Shown piece by piece: positions 11,701 to 18,100 of a DNA stretch of 64,000 bases. Source of the DNA: Parachitinimonas caeni (GTDB lineage Bacteria > Pseudomonadota > Gammaproteobacteria > Burkholderiales > Chitinimonadaceae); the NCBI RefSeq assembly GCF_030129945.1, contig NZ_JARRAF010000001.1, positions 62,001-126,000 on the forward strand, given 5' to 3'. Below the pieces are notes generated by a model, which ran no database searches, was not told the DNA's origin, and saw nothing but the letters and a program-made list of their open reading frames with translations. How positions within the stretch are numbered: position 1 is the first letter of the stretch; every line of letters starts with the position of its first letter. A program made the translations under genes and the position numbers.

Positions 11701-12031
11701 CACGGGCCGCTTGCTCGCTCGCGAGGGATATCAGGTACTGACTGCGAAAGATGGCGTCGACGCCCTACAGCAGCTGCAAGATACGAAACCCGATGTCATG
11801 CTGCTGGATGTTGAGATGCCACGGATGGATGGCTTTGAATTAACACGGAATATCCGTACCAACGCAGAAACCCGAGACATTCCGATCATCATGATCACTT
11901 CGCGTACTGCAGATAAACACCGCAACTATGCTTTGGAGTTGGGCGTGAATGTCTTCCTCGGTAAGCCATACCAAGAAGACGAGTTGCTTGAGCATATCCG
12001 GCGTTTGATTGATCAACGTATCACGGCCTGA
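5777..12031 (+). CDS. pilL: PilL/ChpA hybrid chemotaxis histidine kinase
   Basis: About 2084 residues. An FimL-like N-terminal region (1-600) is followed by Hpt domains with HTLKGSGR near 674, a divergent HTLCGIAN near 830 and HTLKGSAR near 1384. Then come a dimerisation segment, an HATPase domain (HMLRNAIGHG near 1660, GRGIGMDVV near 1760), a CheW domain, and a C-terminal receiver (VMVVDDS near 1966, LLDVEMPRMDG near 2012). Residues about 910-1340 are a low-complexity acidic linker rich in LDLEL-like segments. It is the kinase of the Pil-Chp system. A GTG at 5768 is an alternative start; neither start has a strong ribosome site. Palindromic element A follows 6 bp after the stop. Confidence 0.92.
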   Translation: MSVQTEFDMGSLIWVKGEIDQAIDRARQSIQLFVEKNDSAQLKFCQTHLHQVTGAIEMVGLDGAARFSEELEQFVAAIERNEIAGNETHIELIGASAKAVANFLESLINGSPNVALKLYPHYKKLRDTRGLDETSASDLFFPALSAKLPQSVASSKMEEAQIANFIKSARARFEAGLLKWLKGPRAEGAAWMAQGLFGISRTQSSSLQKGFWWSAGAMCEGLGDFSGPIDINVQQLLSRINLQLRRLSDGSGKVAERLFRDVLFVVAHIKSKSPHVALVKLTYDLKSLLPQAGIEEDANLIARKQLAREIKDLIGHAKDNWARYCTGSQDRIGQFVEYIQQVESRKAGIDLPQLGELLAAVRTAAEATKGNVSESSALEIATALLLIENAILVYPERSEDFPQQAAAMLTRLRDGGAGSTDLPLLDEVSRRAQEKMLLAQVSQEIQANLRQIEQILDTFFRDTSTRSELKSLDGFIRQIQGALMMMDERTASELLGASAEIITKCQNDAYEPEQAELELLAEALSSLGFYIEATQRGDADRESIILPFLRRLKGEPETSIAIPQAEELVLEQEEPQAPSAPTAVAPVTATAIPQEEIPTVIEENKVEPVPSATPTTSSTPAAVSDAAIDAELLEVYLEEAVEVLASVSEQMAICRDRPNDRDALTIIRRSFHTLKGSGRMVGLYNIGEVAWAVEQVMNKWLQDERAATPSLLTLIQMAHDSFAHWVEQLQSTGEALVESSKISTLAETLKSGQEPEIPQSEPVAVPPVQVEAVEETPAELVIGSVNITPTLFGIFVEEAERHIAALRDANVAASAAGQMNKEFVHAAHTLCGIANTTGFSPLGELGHALETAAQSHDKHSYPVEAAAASMFEQAIEHAEQMLAAIRTKHYPEAVEPLVNELLSWSSEVAAKQSAAAAASAELTLPQVDFDLELDVAPQEHVATEISLRPDAEEAFNLDFGSTLQDEVSSTEPSEGLDISLDFELEASAPPVLEVQEAAEESALSLESAQDLRTVEETPALATPTFDLELDLDVSTAEELVVEEAPAMAETLLPVAAEETADLDLDLTLPAESAAPLDLDFGSAEVIEQSSHESQEELTELSLPDSTPELEAEEPAELLDLSLELDQPASPDLEVPVAPALPAVQIDVSPDHDLELEIDTSAQIELIEEPDLQAVELEDETPALLAVEDEPVLAEAPQHQEVLAEEAILLEESDLGEFASSTDGTLVEPELDTLLVTATDEPEVIVPVEQIQEVISVEPELVVALEEHEEPETPQQAESSISIEEAPISLEFDTSAVEVLTLEETDTASFVPQDALDATDTVPGLATKAAEIQVSDDLDDQLLPIFIEEAQELMPQISADLRSWRGDLANTEYPDSLRRVLHTLKGSARMAGAMRLGEATHNMETRLLNAGERVPQELLDGLDTDFDLVTELYDELTGQKKPSAAAAAQQAAQASTAAMMPALGLVDTDAARASIRVRADLLDRLVNQAGEVSIARSRIESEMQALKQSLLDLTDNVGRLRAQLREIEIQAESQMQSRLAHTAVQPDFDPLEFDRFSRLQELTRFMAESVNDVATVQHNLLKNLDESTAALQQQGRMTKDLQQELMRVRMVPFSSVSERLYRLVRQTGKEVGKKVNLELRGGRVEIDRSVLEKMVSPFEHMLRNAIGHGLENPDQRAAAGKSEFGEIQIEARQEGNELVVTLHDDGAGLNLSKIRAKAIERNLITADSNLSDNQVMQLIFEAGFSTATEVTQLSGRGIGMDVVKSEIADIGGHVDVTSEAGKGTTFTIHLPLTLAVTQAVLVKVGNKQYAIPSVMVEQVQELKQSALERVYEAGYIEWLGNQYPFFYMPRLLNDHETMAEQKRYNTIVLLRSGTQRIALHVDHLMKNQEVVVKNIGPQLIRVAGIAGATVLGNGDIVLILNPLQLLQRLVDAGSLSAVPGKGPAQTTGIPSAAAQEALHVASAVMVVDDSLTVRKITGRLLAREGYQVLTAKDGVDALQQLQDTKPDVMLLDVEMPRMDGFELTRNIRTNAETRDIPIIMITSRTADKHRNYALELGVNVFLGKPYQEDELLEHIRRLIDQRITA

Positions 12032-12037
12032 TCAAAC

Positions 12038-12422
12038 AAGGCTCCATTGTCATTTTGCTTCCGGATCGCATTTCGTCGGATTTGGGCCTGATGCGAGGCA
12101 AAAAGCGCGCCGCTTAGTGGTAAGCCACGCAATTCCCCGTCTGGGCGCACTGGCTGTAAGGCTTGCGATGTAAGCGATACAGCCAGTTAGTCAACGGGGC
12201 AGCAGGCCCAAGTCCGGCGAAACTCTCACGCCAGGTCGATTTTTAGGGCGTAGCATAGTCAGGGTATGCTTGTTTCACCCGCTAAACCGCTCTCACCCTG
12301 CCATGCGTAGTAGTTCGGGCTTTACTTTAACTCCTACCATCCACGGCCTACTCCTTGTGAGTATCACCCTGCCCCAAAGTTCGGCCTGGTGCGACCGAAA
12401 GCAAAATATCAACCGCGCCTAG
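12038..12422. repeat. Palindromic element copy A (two internal stem-loops)
   Basis: A 385-bp non-coding element. Terminal inverted repeats are 12039-12069 and 12391-12421 (about 31 bp, imperfect). Inside, stem P1 pairs 12072-12090 with 12203-12221 and stem P2 pairs 12231-12249 with 12371-12389, giving a three-way-junction fold. The P1 loop matches the reverse complement of part of copy E; the P2 loop matches the reverse complement of copy C2. It lies between the pilL stop and a terminator at 12440, so it appears inserted into the operon's 3' UTR. No credible reading frame is present. Confidence 0.8.
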
Positions 12423-12439
12423 TTGCATGCAGTCAAGCC

Positions 12440-12480
12440 AATGCGGTGCCGTCTATTTGATGGTGCCGCATTTTGCTTTT
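12440..12480 (+). terminator. Probable terminator of the pil chemotaxis operon
   Basis: AATGCGGTGCC (12440-12450) pairs with GGTGCCGCATT (12462-12472) with two internal mismatches, followed by a T-rich tract (TTTTGCTTTT). It lies just past element A, as if A had separated it from pilL. The remaining bases to 12660 show no gene. Confidence 0.7.
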
Positions 12481-12660
12481 CCATGTGCCAGCTTATCGCC
12501 GGGGAGGGGTCACAGCCCCTCCTCTTCGATACCTATATCCCCATCCACGCAGACTCAAGCAGCAGACATGTCGAGCTGGCATTAGCTTTGCTGTAGTAAA
12601 AATTACCATTAAAACAGTCGCTAAGAATCTGGAATGGCACAGAGCGCTCCGGAGAAACTC

Positions 12661-13545
12661 ATGCAGCTCCTACCGTTTGACTTGGCTGACCTCCCCCGCC
12701 TGCTGGCAATGCAAGCGCAGCTACCGCTACACCAAAAGTTGTACCTAGCCGCCAATCTTTCCAATGATTTGACGGACCATGCACACGGGAATGGTCGACA
12801 GGTGCGCGTAGCCTGGCGAGAAGGAATGCCCGTCGGCTTAGCAGGCTGGGTGAATCAGGGTGTGCAAGACGGGGAGTTTTATGGCCTCCCTGTCATCGCG
12901 GCCGACCATAATGCCGCATTGCTATTGGTAGAGCTGCTGATTGGAGAGGCGAAGCGTCAAGGTGCGCACTGGCTCAGAATCAATACTTATCCAGAAGAAA
13001 GCGGCAAGATCACGGCCCTGCATGGTTCAGGATTCTCTCCTGTATTTGAATTCGTTGACCTTGAAATAGCTTTGCCCACAAATACTGAAAATAACCCGAT
13101 GGGCTTTGGATTGCACAGGATTGCGATTCCTGGCATTGACTTCACCGCCCTCAGCAGGCTCCACAACCGGGCATTTCTGGATGTTCCCAATGCGCCGGCG
13201 ATCACTCCTGATGAACTGGCACGAATTTGGCTTTCGCCCGCCGTCCACTTAAATGCCTCACAAGTCTGGCTGGATAGTCATGGCAAGTACCGAGCGTACT
13301 TGCTCATCATGCAAGATGGCAGCCTTCATAGCTTTGGCGTGGACTTCACCTGCCGAGGCCAAGGTATTGCTAAAGCGATGCTGTCGCAGGCCGCTAGGGT
13401 GGCCCATCAAAATGGACTAAGCAAATTGGAGTCAGTTGTTGCCAGCACCAATGTCGAATCGTGGAGCTTGCACCAATCTTTCGGATTTATTGAAACAGGA
13501 AGGAGAACAGTATGGCAAAAGAATTTACGGCAGAAACTGACATAA
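12661..13545 (+). CDS. GNAT-family acetyltransferase, two GNAT domains
   Basis: About 294 residues, with the start set by GGAGA at 12651-12655; an in-frame ATG at 12634 is less likely. The N-terminal half (about 1-140) looks like a divergent GNAT fold. The C-terminal half (about 145-290) carries an acetyl-CoA-binding signature, FTCRGQGIAKAMLSQAA, and the ending SLHQSFGFIETGR. It should acetylate an amine substrate, but the substrate cannot be told. Its 3' end overlaps the next gene by 34 bp, so the two are probably co-translated and perhaps linked in cell-wall metabolism (inference). Confidence 0.8.
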   Translation: MQLLPFDLADLPRLLAMQAQLPLHQKLYLAANLSNDLTDHAHGNGRQVRVAWREGMPVGLAGWVNQGVQDGEFYGLPVIAADHNAALLLVELLIGEAKRQGAHWLRINTYPEESGKITALHGSGFSPVFEFVDLEIALPTNTENNPMGFGLHRIAIPGIDFTALSRLHNRAFLDVPNAPAITPDELARIWLSPAVHLNASQVWLDSHGKYRAYLLIMQDGSLHSFGVDFTCRGQGIAKAMLSQAARVAHQNGLSKLESVVASTNVESWSLHQSFGFIETGRRTVWQKNLRQKLT

Positions 13546-14102
13546 TTAGTCAGTCCGCTGTACGCCATCGCCCTGTTGTTGATGAATACGCAGAGAGGAT
13601 TGCGCAATCACTGGTTTCACTCGGCATCCACTACGACATCATCACTAATCGTCGCCTGCCTATATTCAGAGAGGCTGACGAACTTTTAGTGGCCGAAATA
13701 GAACCAACAGGCAGACTGCATCTACTGACACCGGATGCCGCCACGGCCTGGATTGCCATGAAAGCAGCAGCAGAACGAGATGGTGTTTGTCTTCGCTTGT
13801 TATCTGCCTTTCGCAGCTTCGAGCGGCAGTATGAAATTGTCTGCCGGCGCATGGCACTTGGTGAACCCTTGGAAAGCCTGTTGGCGTTATTCGCCCCACC
13901 CGGATTCAGCGAGCACCACACAGGTCGAGCGATTGATCTCGGTACCACAGCTTGCCGACCACTGCATGCCAGCTTTGACGAAACTCCTGCATTCACCTGG
14001 CTTTGCCAACGAGCCAGAGACTTCGACTTCTCACTAACCTATCCCAAGCACAATCTGCTGGGCTTTGGCTACCAGCCTTGGCACTGGGGATATCGGGGCT
14101 AA
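13512..14102 (+). CDS. VanY-like D-alanyl-D-alanine carboxypeptidase
   Basis: A 196-residue metallopeptidase of the LAS (VanY/M15) type. Zinc and catalytic motifs are visible: SAFRSFERQY, SEHHTGRAIDLG (H and D ligands) near residue 140, and the closing PWHWGYRG near residue 190. Such enzymes trim the terminal D-Ala of peptidoglycan peptides. No signal peptide or membrane segment is seen, so it may act in the cytoplasm on muropeptides or leave by another route. AGGAG at 13501-13505 supports the start inside the preceding GNAT gene. Confidence 0.85.
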   Translation: MAKEFTAETDIISQSAVRHRPVVDEYAERIAQSLVSLGIHYDIITNRRLPIFREADELLVAEIEPTGRLHLLTPDAATAWIAMKAAAERDGVCLRLLSAFRSFERQYEIVCRRMALGEPLESLLALFAPPGFSEHHTGRAIDLGTTACRPLHASFDETPAFTWLCQRARDFDFSLTYPKHNLLGFGYQPWHWGYRG

Positions 14103-14151
14103 TGTCGCCAAATATTGCATAATCTGCGCCCTTTGTTACCCCAACACCCAG

Positions 14152-14565
14152 CTATTTGCCAGGCACGCCATAGGCAGCAAGGATATAGTCGTGCACATCG
14201 GGATCGAGTTGCTGGGCAATATAGGGCTGAAGCTGCACGGCTTTTGCAGGACTCAAAAAGTACGAAAGCAGCATGTCGGGGTCGGGCCGATCTTGTTCAT
14301 CCGCAAACAGTTGGCTCAGATATACCGTGGATAAGGTATCTGCCAGTGGCCATTGATCTATAAAGTGGCCATCCATGCCCTTTTCCCACACTTCCAGTAC
14401 GCGCACAATCTTCATATCAGATATCCCCTCTGGCCAGTCAGCCCAATCGGGCAATGATTGAGAATTACCCCACTCCCACAGCCTCGGCAAGCCTTTGCTA
14501 CCGCGATTCGCTGCAAATGCGCCCAGCTTGCGTATGATGCGCACTTCGGCAGGTGCCAACACCAT
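14152..14565 (-). CDS. Hypothetical protein, 137 residues
   Basis: Not recognised. The predicted protein is soluble, acidic and tryptophan-rich near its middle (PRLWEWGNSQSLPDWADWPEG), without signal peptide or membrane segments. It is convergent with the VanY-like gene and divergent from the cobalamin-riboswitch/btuB unit. No strong ribosome-binding site precedes the ATG, and an internal start is possible. Coding potential is inferred from the open frame and the lack of a better frame on the other strand. Confidence 0.5.
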   Translation of the reverse strand: MVLAPAEVRIIRKLGAFAANRGSKGLPRLWEWGNSQSLPDWADWPEGISDMKIVRVLEVWEKGMDGHFIDQWPLADTLSTVYLSQLFADEQDRPDPDMLLSYFLSPAKAVQLQPYIAQQLDPDVHDYILAAYGVPGK

Positions 14566-14607
14566 TCAAAGCCACTTCATCCGCATCTCGTGCAAGCCAA
14601 TGCTTAC

Positions 14608-14792
14608 AGCGTGCGGTGGATTTTGGATGGCGTGGTGAAACGGGAAATCGGTTAAGCCGATGCTGCCCCCGCAACGGTAAGTCTCAATGAAACACTATCC
14701 TGGCCATATCGCCAGATACCACTGCGTCTCAAACCCTTGGGCGTGGGAAGGTCGATAGGTGGAGAGACCAAGCCCGGAGACCGGCCTGCCGC
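14608..14792 (+). promoter_or_regulatory. Cobalamin (B12) riboswitch upstream of btuB
   Basis: The core elements of the class I cobalamin riboswitch appear in order: GGTGAAACGGGAAATCGGT near 14634, the GCCCCCGCAACGGTAA region near 14665, and the closing box AAGCCCGGAGACCGGCC near 14770. The AUG of the TonB-dependent receptor follows about 80 bp later. This predicts repression of receptor expression when adenosylcobalamin is plentiful. Confidence 0.92.
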
Positions 14793-14870
14793 TGGTGCGA
14801 TTCGACGTCCACATGATCGAAGTCGCGTATTTTTTCCGCTCGCGGGGTGCGAGCGCCCACCGGAGTCCCC

Positions 14871-16817
14871 ATGCGTTTTCTCTTTACACTCGGCGCCTTG
14901 TGCGCCACTGGCACCGCTTTGGCTGCCGAAGACACGTCCTCCATCGAAACTGTTGTTGTCACCGCCAGCCGGGTTCCGATGCCTCCACGCAATCTGGCCG
15001 TCAATCTCAGCGTGATCGACCGTCAGGACATTGAGCGCAGCAGTGCTACCTCCTTGTCCGAGCTTCTGGCGGGTCAGGCTGGTGTCACCTCCCTAAGCCT
15101 CGATTCGACAAACAACGGCAGCGTCGGCCTACGCGGTTTTGGCATCGCCGGCCCGTCCAACACCCAGATTCTGCTGAATGGTATCAAGCTGAATGAGAAT
15201 GATTTATCTGGCCCACGTATCGGTCAGATTCCCCTATCCGCTGTGGAAAAGATCGAAATCGTCCGGGGCAGTGGCGCTGTTTTATATGGCAGCGGCGCTG
15301 TAGGCGGGGTCATCAATATCATTACTCGCGGCAGTCAATCAGGAGGACTGCTTGAAGCCAAAGTCGGCAGCTTTTCCACCGCTGCGCTCAACGCCCATTA
15401 CCAAATTGCTGATGGCGGCAACAGCCTGAAGGCCGGCATTTACTACCTCGATAGCGACCACTGGCGCCGTAACAACCGCGAGCAGACTCGATCTGGCAAC
15501 CTTGAAGGCAATCTGCAACTGGGTGCTGCCCGCGTGACAGCCAACCTCACCAGTGAACGGGAACGGTTGCGTTTACCCGGCCCGCGCAGAATAGATTCCA
15601 GCCGAAACCTTGATCAAATGGCCTCCGATCCACGAGGCACAGCCAGCCCGGATGACCACTCCTGGATCGATACCGACCGGGCACAAATCAGTGTGGATAA
15701 AAGTGTGGACAATGTGCGTCTGCTTGGGGATATCGGCTGGCGGCGCAAAACCGGATTCATCCATTATGGGGGGCAATACCCATGGAATGACCGGCGAGAA
15801 ATCAGCACGCTGAGCATCAGCCCCCGTCTGGCTTGGCGACATCAGCTAGCCGGCATGTCTGGCGACCTGATCGCTGGCTTGGATATCAGCCGTGCCACCG
15901 CTGATCGCTTTGGAGGCGCCACCGACCAGCTGGATGCCAGCGGCGGCAGCGAACAGAAGACACGCGCCCTATATATCGACCAGACCACGGCAATCAGCCA
16001 CCAGACCCGCCTCAATCTCGGCGTGCGACACGAACGTAGCCACCACCAAGTGCGTGGATTCACCCCTGCGGACAACACAGACTCACTCACCGCCTGGCAG
16101 GTGGGCCTGCGCCAACAACTGACCGAAGCCATCAATGCCTATGGCCGTATTGGCAAAAGCTTCCGCTTCGCCAATGCTGACGAACTGGCCGATAACGCTA
16201 ACCTGCGCCCGCAAACCGGACGCGACGTGGAATTGGGTATTGAATACACGACAGCCGCCTGGTATGGACGAGCCGCCGTTTTCCAGATCAAGCTGAATGA
16301 CGAGATCCACTACAACCCATTGGCTGGAACATATGGCCAGAACATCAATCTGGACCCTTCCAGCCGCCAGGGGTTGGAGCTTGAAAGCCGGTTACGGACT
16401 GGCGCCATCGATTGGCACGGCAACTACAGCTATACCCGCTCCCGCTATGATGGTGGCCGCTACGGTGCCGTTTCACTGGACGGTAACGATCTGCCACTAA
16501 CGCCGCGTCACAAGTTCAATCTGAGCGTCGGCATGCCAGTAGCCGAAGGTACCCGACTGGATCTGGACTGGCAGCTGGTCAGCCGCAGCCGTCTCGACAA
16601 CGACCAAGCCAATCAAGCCACCTGGCTCGCCGGCTACGGCGTAGTGGGGGTCAAACTTAGCCACCAGCGCGGTCCTTGGCAGCTTAGCCTGTCCGGCCAG
16701 AATCTGACTGACCAGCGCTATGCCAGTTATGGTGTCAAGAGCAGCTTTGGCAGCGCTTACAACGTCTATCCGAATCAAGGTCGGGCGTTTTATCTGACAG
16801 GGGCTTATCGGTTCTAA
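14871..16817 (+). CDS. btuB: TonB-dependent vitamin B12 receptor, BtuB-like
   Basis: About 648 residues. The signal peptide is MRFLFTLGALCATGTALA, followed by a TonB box (ETVVVTASR), a plug domain (about 35-145, with IEIVRGSGAVLYGSGAVGGVINIIT) and a 22-strand barrel ending in the aromatic terminus AYRF. ATG 14871 with GGAG upstream is preferred over a GTG at 14847. Cobalamin or a corrinoid as ligand is inferred from the riboswitch. No btuCDF transport genes lie beside it. Confidence 0.92.
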   Translation: MRFLFTLGALCATGTALAAEDTSSIETVVVTASRVPMPPRNLAVNLSVIDRQDIERSSATSLSELLAGQAGVTSLSLDSTNNGSVGLRGFGIAGPSNTQILLNGIKLNENDLSGPRIGQIPLSAVEKIEIVRGSGAVLYGSGAVGGVINIITRGSQSGGLLEAKVGSFSTAALNAHYQIADGGNSLKAGIYYLDSDHWRRNNREQTRSGNLEGNLQLGAARVTANLTSERERLRLPGPRRIDSSRNLDQMASDPRGTASPDDHSWIDTDRAQISVDKSVDNVRLLGDIGWRRKTGFIHYGGQYPWNDRREISTLSISPRLAWRHQLAGMSGDLIAGLDISRATADRFGGATDQLDASGGSEQKTRALYIDQTTAISHQTRLNLGVRHERSHHQVRGFTPADNTDSLTAWQVGLRQQLTEAINAYGRIGKSFRFANADELADNANLRPQTGRDVELGIEYTTAAWYGRAAVFQIKLNDEIHYNPLAGTYGQNINLDPSSRQGLELESRLRTGAIDWHGNYSYTRSRYDGGRYGAVSLDGNDLPLTPRHKFNLSVGMPVAEGTRLDLDWQLVSRSRLDNDQANQATWLAGYGVVGVKLSHQRGPWQLSLSGQNLTDQRYASYGVKSSFGSAYNVYPNQGRAFYLTGAYRF

Positions 16818-16914
16818 GACGTGGCGTCGCACGACAGCCACCATAGTCGCCATTCCGTCGGGCTTCGGAGCAACGCGGGAACCCATACTTGCTCGAGCAA
16901 GATACGTCTGTGAA

Positions 16915-16951
16915 AAGCACACTGCGCCCATCACTGGCGCAGTGTTGCTTT
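16915..16951. terminator. Terminator between convergent btuB and kinase genes
   Basis: ACACTGCGCC pairs with GGCGCAGTGT across a short loop, with flanking A and T tracts on either side. It sits between the stop of btuB and the stop of the minus-strand kinase gene and could serve both. The rest of 16818-17034 is featureless. Confidence 0.75.
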
Positions 16952-17034
16952 ATTCAGACAGGGTACTCCCTCGATTTCGCAGCCATCCGGTCCGGTTGAT
17001 GTGATCGCTACATCACAATCCCGGGCAACAGCGG

Positions 17035-18033
17035 CTAGAAGGTGTAACCCGTGTGGTGGCTGACGCCTTCCAGCTCATCCACCAGTCGCAACAACGCCCG
17101 TAATTCTGCATAACGAGCACAAGCTTTACGCAGATAGCGCATTACCAAGGGAATATCGTTGAGATATCCCGACTTGCCATCCCGATGGCAAAGGCGGGCA
17201 AAAATGCCAATCACCTTGAGCTGACGTTGCACGCCCATCCACTCGAAATCCCGATAAAACTCCGCAAAATCTGTCGGGACCGGCAATTGGGCCGCTCTGG
17301 CCTGTTCCCAGTAACGAATCACCAAATCCAGAACAAACTCTTCCGGCCATTCGATATAGGCATCTCTGAGTAGGGACACGAGGTCATAGGTGATGGGTCC
17401 GTATACCGCGTCCTGAAAGTCCAGTACGCCCGGATTCGGCTCGGTCACCATCAAATTGCGAGAGTGGAAATCGCGGTGTACATAAACCTTGGGCTGAGCC
17501 AGATTATTCGCCAGAATCAAGGCTGTAACACGATCCCAGGTTGCTTGCTGCTTATCATCAAGCGACTTGCCCAGATGCCGTGCGACATACCATTCCGGAT
17601 ATAGCTGAAGTTCCCGGCGCAGCAAGGCCGCATCATAAGGAGGCAAAGTATCTGCCATGCTGGCTTTCTGGATGGCAACAAGCGCACTGATTGCATCGCG
17701 ATACAAAGCTTGTGCCGCCTCCGGCTTTTCTGGATGCATGGCCGCCAGGTAGGTGGTACTTCCCAAATCCGTGAGCAACAGAAAGCCTTGTTCGAGATCC
17801 TGCTGAATCACTTTGGGCACGTTGACGCAATCAAACAGGCCAGCAATACGCACAAAGGGCCGGCAATCCTCGTGCTGAGGCGGCGCATCCATGGCGATCA
17901 AGCTACGACCATCCGCAAAACTCACGCGGAAGTAACGGCGGAAACTGGCGTCGGCCGATGCCGGTGCCAAACTAAAGGGGCTATCTGGGTACAGACCAGT
18001 CAACCAGGATTCGAGCTGTTGCAGACGGAGCAT
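17035..18033 (-). CDS. AmgK-like sugar kinase (aminoglycoside phosphotransferase fold)
   Basis: A 332-residue APH/choline-kinase-fold protein. The catalytic loop is VHRDFHSRNLMV near residue 190 and the metal-binding segment is PGVLDFQDAVYGP. The closest known role is AmgK, the anomeric MurNAc/GlcNAc kinase of the cell-wall recycling route that feeds MurU. It is divergent from lptD, the usual betaproteobacterial and pseudomonad arrangement. The expected downstream murU is absent: the next gene is the convergent btuB. The AmgK call is by family and context. Confidence 0.82.
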   Translation of the reverse strand: MLRLQQLESWLTGLYPDSPFSLAPASADASFRRYFRVSFADGRSLIAMDAPPQHEDCRPFVRIAGLFDCVNVPKVIQQDLEQGFLLLTDLGSTTYLAAMHPEKPEAAQALYRDAISALVAIQKASMADTLPPYDAALLRRELQLYPEWYVARHLGKSLDDKQQATWDRVTALILANNLAQPKVYVHRDFHSRNLMVTEPNPGVLDFQDAVYGPITYDLVSLLRDAYIEWPEEFVLDLVIRYWEQARAAQLPVPTDFAEFYRDFEWMGVQRQLKVIGIFARLCHRDGKSGYLNDIPLVMRYLRKACARYAELRALLRLVDELEGVSHHTGYTF

Positions 18034-18100
18034 GGGCTTGGATTGTCAGGGGGCGTAAAGTGTGAGATTTTACCAGCCTTTTGTTTGCAGATTCCCGCCG

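Noticed and set aside
12473-12748. Small plus-strand open frame of 91 residues before the GNAT gene
   Set aside because: It starts in a terminator, overlaps the GNAT gene in another frame and has no family features.
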